Assembly: GCF_900099605.1 (NCBI RefSeq)
Contig: NZ_FNDK01000023.1
Span: forward strand, 1 to 44,333
DNA: 44,333 bases
Source: Alteribacillus persepolensis
Lineage (GTDB): Bacteria > Bacillota > Bacilli > Bacillales > Marinococcaceae
Direction of reading: 5' to 3'
Of this stretch, positions 39,494 through 44,333 are shown piece by piece. A model generated the notes under the pieces. It was not told the origin of the DNA. It saw only the letters and a list, made by a program, of their open reading frames with translations, and ran no database searches. The position numbers and the translations under genes are program-made. Positions within the stretch are counted from its first letter, which is position 1. Each line of letters opens with the position of its first letter.

Positions 39494-39518
39494 AACGCCA
39501 TTCAAGGCGTTATTTTTT
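39494..39518 (+). terminator. intrinsic terminator before the lysis genes
   Basis: AACGCC-attcaa-GGCGTT (6 bp) followed by ATTTTTT. It separates tail from lysis genes. Confidence 0.8.
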
Positions 39519-39528
39519 ATGGGACAAC

Positions 39529-39575
39529 GGGGCGCCACACACGCCCCTCCCGTCTACACGCAAGGAAATAGACGG
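39529..39575 (+). other. tandem hairpins upstream of XhlA
   Basis: GGGGCG-ccacaca-CGCCCC (39529-39547) and CCGTCTA-cacgcaaggaaa-TAGACGG (39550-39575) lie back to back between the terminator and the XhlA ribosome site. Neither is followed by a T-run. They may regulate lysis-gene mRNA. Confidence 0.5.
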
Positions 39576-39612
39576 TGTATCTACAATATCAAAAAATCAC
39601 AAGGGAGTAAAT

Positions 39613-39981
39613 ATGTCGATGCTCCTACACGACATGAGAGGGGGCAACGAAATGGAGGAAGAAGGCGTGACGGTGGGGTACAAAGAAATTTACGATGAAT
39701 TAAGGAGTGTGTCACAGTCGCTTGTCCGTTTGGATGGACGCATGGAACGTATCGAAGAAAAATTTGAAACGGTCAAAGAAGCCAACGAACGAAGCCGGAA
39801 AGCCTACAATTTAGCCGATGGAGCCACAAAAGATATCGACGAATTAGAGCGGCGTTTCATTTCATATACAGAAAGGCAAGAAGAACGTGCCGACCGGGAG
39901 AAAAAGCACAAGCTCACAATGGCCGGCATATTAGTCACAGTCATTTTATTTGTGCTTCCAATGGTTATTCAGTATTACTAG
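39613..39981 (+). CDS. xhlA: XhlA-family lysis/haemolysin protein
   Basis: 122 residues from ATG 39613 (site AAGGGAGTAAAT), or 109 from ATG 39652 (site GAGAGGGGGCAACGA). The cytoplasmic part is a coiled coil (EKFETVKEANERSRKAYNLA), and one C-terminal membrane helix (LTMAGILVTVILFVLPMVI) anchors it, as in XhlA. With holin and amidase it makes the PBSX-type lysis cassette. The two well-placed starts could yield two forms. Confidence 0.88.
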   Translation: MSMLLHDMRGGNEMEEEGVTVGYKEIYDELRSVSQSLVRLDGRMERIEEKFETVKEANERSRKAYNLADGATKDIDELERRFISYTERQEERADREKKHKLTMAGILVTVILFVLPMVIQYY

Positions 39982-39991
39982 GAGGGATATC

Positions 39992-40222
39992 ATGGACAAA
40001 GGAACACTCACAAGGACTATCGTGCTAGTTGCGGCATTAATGAATCAGATTTTAGCCGCGTTCGGCAAATCGCCGTTGCCATTTTCTCAAGAAGAAATCG
40101 AGCAAGGGGTATCTGCTTGTATCACAGTTGTTGCCGCAATATGGACGTGGTTCAAAAACAACTACATCACCGAAAAAGGAAAACGCCAGAAAGAAGCGAT
40201 TGAGAAAGCCGGTGCTCAATGA
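39992..40222 (+). CDS. holin (SPP1/XhlB type)
   Basis: 76 residues with two membrane segments (TLTRTIVLVAALMNQILAAF and ACITVVAAIWTWF) separated by the motif PLPFSQEEIEQGVS, and a basic tail, matching the SPP1 holin family. It permeabilises the membrane to release the amidase. ATG 39992 after TAGGAGGGATATC. Confidence 0.93.
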   Translation: MDKGTLTRTIVLVAALMNQILAAFGKSPLPFSQEEIEQGVSACITVVAAIWTWFKNNYITEKGKRQKEAIEKAGAQ

Positions 40223-40914
40223 TGCCGTATTCATTCGAATCCTTGTCACAGCTAAAAAATCTGCGCGGCAAACTTCCGCATGACGGATGGCAACCGAAAA
40301 ACAGCAAGAACGACAAAACAGACATTGCCATTCATCATTCATTGACCAAAGAAGGCGATGCTCACTCTTTTTCACGGCATCATGTGTTCACAAATGGATG
40401 GCCAGAGATTGCGTATCATTTTGTCATATTAAAAGATGGGACCATCCAATATTGCCATGATTTAAGCGTCATTAGCTACCATGTCGGTAACTCAAATAAT
40501 ATTGCGGTGGGTATCTGTTTGGTTGGTGACTTTCGAGAAGAAGAACCGACGAAAGAACAAAAGCGCTCACTCAAGGAACTACACGACTGCTTGATGAAGG
40601 ACATGCCAAGCTACAAACGGACGAGAGGACACAACGAGTTTCCGGGATACGAATGGAAAGAGTGTCCTTCTTTTGATTATCGTGCTGTTCTTCGTTCGGT
40701 AAAATCAGCCGTAAAGGAGGGCGACTGGATGAGCGAAAAACTCGACAAAGGCACAAAGGAAGTATGGCAACCAGTCATCGAGCGTTGGACGGATGAAGAA
40801 AAACAACGTAACCCCATCAGTAAAGCGTGGCTCGAACGAATCGAGAATGATGAATTGGAATACAAAGACATCATCCGATTGTTAGGCCATGAACGGTTAC
40901 GCGGCTTAAAATAG
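40219..40914 (+). CDS. N-acetylmuramoyl-L-alanine amidase (endolysin)
   Basis: 231 residues. Amidase_2 domain (about 30-165) with zinc ligands His39/His40 (AIHHS), His138 (TRGHNEFPG) and Cys149 (ECPSFD), and a SYHVGN motif. The 65-residue C-terminus (KEVWQPVIERWTDEEKQRNP, LEYKDIIRLLGHERL) is a short helical module, perhaps wall-binding. It cleaves the amide between MurNAc and the stem peptide for lysis. Overlaps the holin gene by 4 bases. Confidence 0.94.
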   Translation: MMPYSFESLSQLKNLRGKLPHDGWQPKNSKNDKTDIAIHHSLTKEGDAHSFSRHHVFTNGWPEIAYHFVILKDGTIQYCHDLSVISYHVGNSNNIAVGICLVGDFREEEPTKEQKRSLKELHDCLMKDMPSYKRTRGHNEFPGYEWKECPSFDYRAVLRSVKSAVKEGDWMSEKLDKGTKEVWQPVIERWTDEEKQRNPISKAWLERIENDELEYKDIIRLLGHERLRGLK

Positions 40915-40937
40915 AGCAGGTTTATTCCTGCTCTTTC
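40913..40937. terminator. bidirectional terminator between lysis genes and Xre gene
   Basis: AGAGCAGG-tttatt-CCTGCTCT (8 bp) with TTT on the plus strand and TATTTTAAG on the minus strand. It lies between convergent genes and overlaps the amidase stop codon. Confidence 0.75.
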
Positions 40938-41122
40938 CATATCTCATCCGGGCGCATGTCCAGCGTTCTACATATCTTGTACACGGAATCAAACGAAGGT
41001 AGTCTGTGACCATTCATAATGCTGCTCAATGTATTCGCATTCACCCCGCATGATTCGGAAAATGCCTTCACGTTCTTATATCCCTTCTGCAATATCATAA
41101 TTTTCAATTCACATTTGTACAT
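40922..41122 (-). CDS. Xre regulator of the right-end region
   Basis: A 66-residue helix-turn-helix protein (MYKCELKIMILQKGYKNVKA, core AFSESCGVNANTLSSIMNG). Start at 41122 follows AGAGGTGATGAG; an upstream in-frame ATG at 41146 is less likely. It is divergent from the FtsK-like gene, so it may repress it, making a third Xre-controlled locus in this phage. Convergent to the amidase. Confidence 0.82.
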   Translation of the reverse strand: MYKCELKIMILQKGYKNVKAFSESCGVNANTLSSIMNGHRLPSFDSVYKICRTLDMRPDEIWKEQE

Positions 41123-41375
41123 CTCATCACCTCTTATCCCCTTCATTCTCGGTATATTCTTTATTCCCTTCTAAAAAGTACATGCTATTCGAGAAATTTT
41201 TATCGTGGACAATGCATATTGAACAAGCAAGAAAGAATATGCTTTATCAAATACTGTCGCAGAACCAAGAATGGTAGTGTAAAAATCTTGAATTATCGCA
41301 GGTTCTAGCCAGAAAAAAACGTTCCATCTTATCACAACTATATATTTCATATATAAAAAGGATGGTGGTCTGCTT
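41123..41375. other. noncoding region between Xre and FtsK-like genes
   Basis: About 250 bases without a convincing gene. It holds the inverted repeat GCATATT/AATATGC (41214-41242), the distant arms AGAACC and GGTTCT around 41274-41305, and TATATAT-ttc-ATATATA (41339-41355) overlapping a promoter TTATCA-N17-TATAAA (41329-41357). It looks like a control region and could also hold a replication or transfer origin for the downstream module. Confidence 0.5.
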
Positions 41376-42635
41376 TTGATTGTAGAAATCACATCATCAT
41401 TGGTTGCTTGTGGTGTATTGGCGTTTGCTCACACCAACAAACATCTATCCTGGAATGATGCACAAAAAATACAGCGGATTTTCAACAATGCCAATCTGTA
41501 TGTCAAAGAAAACGGCAAACAGAGAAATATCCGGCTGTACACAAAACGAAAAATAAAGGGAGGGACAGAGTATATCTTTCAGCTTCCGTACGGCTTGTCT
41601 GTGAAGGATATCGAAGCTCGAAAGCATGTCATTGAAAATGGATTGAATACGAAAACTTTTTCACTGGATGACTTGAAGGACATCAACTGGAAAAAAGACA
41701 TTATCCCACAGCTTCGCGCCCTGTTTCATCCGAGCAAGGCACAAAAGGAAGTAGAATTTTCGTTTGACGGCATGCTGAAAATCAAAGTATATGATAAGCC
41801 GTTACCCTCAAGCATTGAGTATAACGACGCTATGAGAGCAATAGACTGGCGTGTGCCGGTTGGTTTGAACCGTGAGAAGGTGATACGTCATGACTTCGAA
41901 AAACGCCCGCATATCGTCGTTGCAGGGGCTACCGGATTTGGAAAATCACAATACTTGAAGTTGTTGATTACATCCCTTATTCAGTCGAAGGCAAAACACG
42001 TCACTTTTTCTCTTGTGGATTTAAAAGGCGGCACGGCGTTCCAACGCTTCAAAGACTTAGACCAAACGAAATACTTTGCTAGAGATCCGTCAGAAGCTCG
42101 TGACACGTTGGAATTGGTACAGCAAGAAATGGATGCAAAGCTACGAGAAGTTGTCAACGGCGGATTTGAAGATGTGGCAGAAGCAGGCGAGAAAAACCGG
42201 CACTTTGTCATGATTGATGAAGCCGCCGACCTTGATAAAGAATCACTAGCCATTGTCACAGACATAGCAAGACGAGGGCGTGCAGCAGGGTACAGGCTGG
42301 TGTATGCCACCCAATACCCGACAAATGAGACATTGCCGTCACAGGTACGTCAGAATATCGGAGGGCGTGTGTCTTTCATATTGGAAACGGCTGCTGCATC
42401 GTTGGCCACATTAGACGAGAAAGGCGCAGAGGAATTGCCGGAAATACCGGGGAGGGCGATATATAAGCGCGTGAAGAAGGAAACCGTACAATGCCCGTAT
42501 ATATCCAACGAGCAGATAAAAGAGCGCATAACGCCGCATGTCAACATGAGAGGGAGGGGAAAGGATGAACAGGTTTCACGAACAGAGAAAGGAGAACATT
42601 CTTTTGTCATTGAAGAAACTGGATTATCTGACTAG
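41376..42635 (+). CDS. FtsK/SpoIIIE-domain ATPase
   Basis: 419 residues from TTG 41376 (site GGATGGTGG; ATG options lie further in). A short N-terminal hydrophobic stretch (SLVACGVLAFAHT), a middle domain, then the motor with Walker A GATGFGKS (184-191), DLKGGT (215-220) and Walker B HFVMIDEAAD (276-285). In Gram-positive plasmids and integrative elements such proteins couple DNA to transfer or replication (Tn916 Orf21-like). Related pairs with a replication-relaxation gene occur in other Bacillus phages. Confidence 0.9.
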   Translation: MIVEITSSLVACGVLAFAHTNKHLSWNDAQKIQRIFNNANLYVKENGKQRNIRLYTKRKIKGGTEYIFQLPYGLSVKDIEARKHVIENGLNTKTFSLDDLKDINWKKDIIPQLRALFHPSKAQKEVEFSFDGMLKIKVYDKPLPSSIEYNDAMRAIDWRVPVGLNREKVIRHDFEKRPHIVVAGATGFGKSQYLKLLITSLIQSKAKHVTFSLVDLKGGTAFQRFKDLDQTKYFARDPSEARDTLELVQQEMDAKLREVVNGGFEDVAEAGEKNRHFVMIDEAADLDKESLAIVTDIARRGRAAGYRLVYATQYPTNETLPSQVRQNIGGRVSFILETAAASLATLDEKGAEELPEIPGRAIYKRVKKETVQCPYISNEQIKERITPHVNMRGRGKDEQVSRTEKGEHSFVIEETGLSD

Positions 42636-43137
42636 AGAACAAATACAAATCATTCACGATTTAAAAAGCGCCCGAAACGCCAACCGTATCTTGAACAACA
42701 TGGATGAGTATTTATGCTCGTTTCGGCATGGCTTGGAGAAGGTGTATTATCTCAATAAATTAGGGAGGGAACGCGTAGGCTGTAAAGTAGTGCGGAAAAG
42801 AACAACAAATGTGCAGCATTTTTTATTGCGAAATCAACTGTATATTATGGTAGGTTGCCCGTCATCTTGGAAGAATGAAATGCGATTAAAAACGAAAGAA
42901 GCGCAACTGGTGTGTGATGCAAAATTTGATTATAAGAACGTTCCGCGCTTTGTTGAAGTGGACTGTTCTCAATCCATGCAAAAAAATGAACGAAAAATCG
43001 AGAAGTACAGAACATTCGCGAAGTACACAAATTTTAGCTTGATATGGGTAACAGAATTAGAAAGCCGAAAACCACGACTGGAACGATTGTGTAACGGATT
43101 ATCGTTCGATATTTACACGGCAAAACAGATAAAATAA
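42565..43137 (+). CDS. replication-relaxation family protein
   Basis: 190 residues. An N-terminal winged helix (LDYLTREQIQIIHDLKSARN) and a C-terminal alpha/beta part with RFVEVDCSQSMQKNERKIEK and FSLIWVTELESR match the Replic_Relax family encoded by rolling-circle plasmids and integrative elements. It overlaps the FtsK-like gene by 71 bases; site GAGGGAGGGGAAAGG. It probably binds or opens a cognate DNA origin; the noncoding elements at 41123 and 43138 are candidates. Confidence 0.85.
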   Translation: MNRFHEQRKENILLSLKKLDYLTREQIQIIHDLKSARNANRILNNMDEYLCSFRHGLEKVYYLNKLGRERVGCKVVRKRTTNVQHFLLRNQLYIMVGCPSSWKNEMRLKTKEAQLVCDAKFDYKNVPRFVEVDCSQSMQKNERKIEKYRTFAKYTNFSLIWVTELESRKPRLERLCNGLSFDIYTAKQIK

Positions 43138-43192
43138 AAAAGCGACCTCTAACAAAGGTCACTCATCTGGTCCATATGCGCAAGATAACAGA

Positions 43193-43302
43193 ATCGTTTG
43201 GCAGGGCGGCGTATCCTGCATCTCTTTTAACCACAAGGGCGCGTGGGGAACCTTTCCCACCTCAAACGATCAATTTCATTATATCATGATTTCGCGCCCT
43301 GC
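43193..43302 (+). ncRNA. predicted pseudoknotted element before the VirB2-like gene
   Basis: Stem B ATCGTTTG (43193-43200)/CAAACGAT (43263-43270) encloses hairpins C GCAGG/CCTGC (43201-43219) and D GTGGG/CCCAC (43243-43260). The loop segment AGGGCGC (43236-43242) can pair with GCGCCCT (43294-43300) outside stem B, making a pseudoknot. CGCCCTGC (43295-43302) can alternatively pair with GCAGGGCG (43201-43208). The next ribosome site starts 10 bases later. It may act as RNA (leader switch) or as DNA (origin). Hand prediction. Confidence 0.5.
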
Positions 43303-43323
43303 ACAATAATAGGAGGGCTTCAA

Positions 43324-43710
43324 ATGAAAACAAAAACAGTCGGCACAATCAGTGAGTTCATGAACCCTCAACCGAAAGCGAAACGTAAAGTATCATCCGT
43401 GACTGTTCCTCTACTCTTGGCAGGTGGGGCAACACCGGCAATGGCACAAGAACCGCATGCAGTGACGGTATCGGTAAACGGTGCTATTAAAGAAAAGATT
43501 GTCGGCTCATTTGACCCATTAGTGGAATTAATCACCCATCTGTCCTATCCAGTCGCCACCGTCATGGTGACAGGCGGTGCTTTAATGGTTATGATTGGAT
43601 TAAAAGAAAAGGGATACTCGACCATACAGACAGCATCCATCGGCTTCATCCTTGTACAGATGGCGCCGTTACTGCTCGAATTATTATTTGGTATTGGTGA
43701 AGCAGTATAA
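43324..43710 (+). CDS. VirB2/TrbC-like small hydrophobic protein
   Basis: 128 residues. Positively charged N-terminus (KAKRKVSS), signal-like segment (VTVPLLLAGGATPAMA with an A-M-A cleavage site near 41), then two membrane helices (YPVATVMVTGGALMVMIG and IGFILVQMAPLLLELLFGI) joined by a basic loop. This layout resembles conjugative pilin-type proteins. With the FtsK-like and replication-relaxation genes it forms a conjugation-like group. Similar proteins occur beside such pairs in Bacillus phages, as I recall; a pilus is not implied. Site AATAGGAGGGCTTCAA. Confidence 0.7.
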   Translation: MKTKTVGTISEFMNPQPKAKRKVSSVTVPLLLAGGATPAMAQEPHAVTVSVNGAIKEKIVGSFDPLVELITHLSYPVATVMVTGGALMVMIGLKEKGYSTIQTASIGFILVQMAPLLLELLFGIGEAV

Positions 43711-43712
43711 AA

Positions 43713-43736
43713 AAGGAGGGCGGTTTCACCCTCCTT
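43713..43736. terminator. bidirectional terminator between convergent genes
   Basis: AAGGAGGG-cggtttca-CCCTCCTT (8 bp). On the minus strand it is followed by TTTTTTAT and overlaps the end of the RHH gene; on the plus strand CCTTT follows. Confidence 0.75.
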
Positions 43737-43860
43737 CCTTTAAATAATCATGCACCCACATTCTGATTAATGTGGAAGCATCCGCACCTTGCTCTTTCGC
43801 TTTTTTGATAAATGCCTCTTTTTGCTTTTTGTCTATTCTAACCATTATATGAGCATCCAT
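43726..43860 (-). CDS. ribbon-helix-helix protein (44 aa)
   Basis: MDAHIMVRIDKKQKEAFIKK and GADASTLIRMWVHDYLKE give one DNA-binding strand and two helices, the RHH fold of plasmid CopG and of antitoxins. It probably represses its own unit or acts on the transfer-like genes. Site AAAGGAGGCGTTGAAGAATA. The upstream gene at 43886 belongs to the same unit; a toxin-antitoxin relation is possible but unproved. Confidence 0.75.
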   Translation of the reverse strand: MDAHIMVRIDKKQKEAFIKKAKEQGADASTLIRMWVHDYLKEGG

Positions 43861-43885
43861 TATTCTTCAACGCCTCCTTTAACAA

Positions 43886-44035
43886 TTACATTTCTTTCAA
43901 TTGATTTTCAGATAAACCGCGAACAACATCGCCGTTCTCCTTTTTTATCTCATAATCCTTGTATCTGTGTGAATAATCCCAAACAATAACTTTTTCGCCT
44001 TCGAAAATGACAGTTTGGTCTAATTTGAATTTCAT
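43886..44035 (-). CDS. hypothetical protein (49 aa) in the RHH unit
   Basis: MKFKLDQTVIFEGEKVIVWD, strand-rich like a small SH3-type barrel, with a basic middle. Site AAGGGGTGCTTTTT. Its promoter on the minus strand is near-consensus. It is not recognisably a known toxin. Confidence 0.6.
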   Translation of the reverse strand: MKFKLDQTVIFEGEKVIVWDYSHRYKDYEIKKENGDVVRGLSENQLKEM

Positions 44036-44068
44036 AAAAAGCACCCCTTGCCTATATTTGTTAACTTC

Positions 44069-44097
44069 ATTTTATATATTTGTATTTACGATGTCAA
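44069..44097 (-). promoter_or_regulatory. promoter of the minus-strand RHH unit
   Basis: TTGACA (44092-44097) with a 17-base spacer and TAAAAT (44069-44074) on the minus strand, a strong sigma-A promoter, likely active in the prophage. Confidence 0.75.
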
Positions 44098-44128
44098 TAC
44101 ACTTTTTTATTAAAATCATAAATATTGC

Positions 44129-44134
44129 TATAAT
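44129..44134 (+). promoter_or_regulatory. extended -10 promoter of the right-end gene
   Basis: TGC-TATAAT (TG at 44126-44127, -10 at 44129-44134), weak -35 TTTATT 17 bases upstream. Drives the 47-residue gene beside the att arm. Confidence 0.55.
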
Positions 44135-44153
44135 GCAGCTAAGGAGGTGAGGC

Positions 44154-44297
44154 ATGTTCTTTGCTTTAATCGCACCGAGTGGACATATTACGTACTGTGA
44201 AGGAATTGAGCAGGCGACACGATTAATAAGAGTCGGATACAAGATTATCGGAAGTGGTGACGACCCACGAGAATTGGCGCGTATGTTTGCCGATTGA
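44154..44297 (+). CDS. 47-residue protein beside the right att arm
   Basis: MFFALIAPSGHITYCEGIEQ and ATRLIRVGYKIIGSGDDPRE, small alpha/beta. It has an ideal site (AAGGAGGTGAGGC) and its own promoter, and ends 6 bases before the att arm. In other serine-integrase phages small proteins act as recombination directionality factors, but these share no sequence signature, so that role is only a hypothesis here. Confidence 0.65.
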   Translation: MFFALIAPSGHITYCEGIEQATRLIRVGYKIIGSGDDPRELARMFAD

Positions 44298-44303
44298 TAC
44301 CGT

Positions 44304-44333
44304 TTGATGGGTAGTATCATGTAATTAGCAGGT
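44304..44333. other. right att arm (P half of attP plus core ggt)
   Basis: TTTGATGGGTAGTATCATGT mirrors the left arm read on the minus strand; inner bases TAATTAGCA pair with TGTTTGCAC imperfectly. Joined to bases 1-30 through one ggt it gives a dyad of about 52 bp, typical for a serine-integrase attP. Confidence 0.7.

Noticed and set aside
43201-43302. GGGCGGCG stretch as a T-box or other named riboswitch
   Set aside because: No T-box antiterminator sequence, specifier stem or downstream aminoacyl-tRNA or amino-acid gene; I could not match another class by eye.
1-44333. tRNA or rRNA genes, insertion sequences
   Set aside because: No cloverleaf with GTTCRA-type arm, no rRNA core sequence and no transposase were noticed. 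A tRNA search program would be needed to exclude a divergent tRNA.

Overview
The window looks like one complete temperate phage of a low-GC Gram-positive host, most likely a Bacillaceae (inference from gene families, purine-rich Shine-Dalgarno sites, and TTG/GTG starts). Its two ends carry imperfect inverted copies of one ~27-bp sequence that would abut as a ~50-bp attP for the serine integrase encoded at the left end, and both ends carry ggt. I therefore read the window as a prophage cut at its attachment sites, or as a phage genome opened at attP. No tRNA, rRNA, CRISPR array or insertion sequence was seen. Layout, left to right. (1) 1-2622: lysogeny module: minus-strand large serine integrase with a LexA-like box in its promoter region, minus-strand CI-like repressor without a peptidase domain, and plus-strand Cro-like and second Xre regulators, with three related operator-like sites. 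(2) 2619-8840: early operon of many small genes, often overlapping by 1-8 bases, including Gp157, an ERF single-strand annealing protein, YopX, and an unusual number of small CxxC zinc-ribbon proteins. From 7355 to 8870 genes are separated by near-identical GC hairpins. (3) 8841-9860: a second divergent regulatory switch of two paralogous Xre proteins with its own consensus promoters and a large perfect palindrome. (4) 9864-20348: replication and nucleotide metabolism: a DnaD/initiator-like protein carrying 11-bp DNA repeats that look like iterons, DnaB-type helicase, archaeo-eukaryotic-type primase, a sigma factor, HNH nuclease, SSB, dCMP deaminase, dUTPase, PD-(D/E)XK resolvase-like nuclease, and a late regulator followed by a terminator. 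(5) 20436-37587: late genes: small and large terminase, SPP1-type portal and minor head protein, an intrinsic terminator and possibly structured leader, scaffold, HK97-type major capsid protein, connectors, DUF3383 tail sheath, tail tube, two overlapping tail chaperones, a Pmp3/YqaE membrane-protein cassette that looks like a moron, tape measure, hub, spike, gp25, baseplate J and tail protein I. The virion is thus a myovirus with an SPP1-like head and a contractile tail. (6) 37601-40914: tail fibre, fibre-assembly-like protein, a papain-like hydrolase, then lysis genes XhlA, holin and amidase. (7) 40922-44297: right-end accessory region: minus-strand Xre regulator, a plasmid/ICE-like trio (FtsK/SpoIIIE ATPase, replication-relaxation protein, VirB2-like hydrophobic protein) around a noncoding element with a predicted pseudoknot, a minus-strand pair with a ribbon-helix-helix protein, and a 47-residue protein beside the right att arm. 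The most interesting unexplained items are the pseudoknot-forming element at 43193-43302, the scaffold leader at 25514-25659, the hairpin-separated gene cassettes, the second switch, the Pmp3 cassette inside the tail operon, and the conjugation-like trio at the right end.
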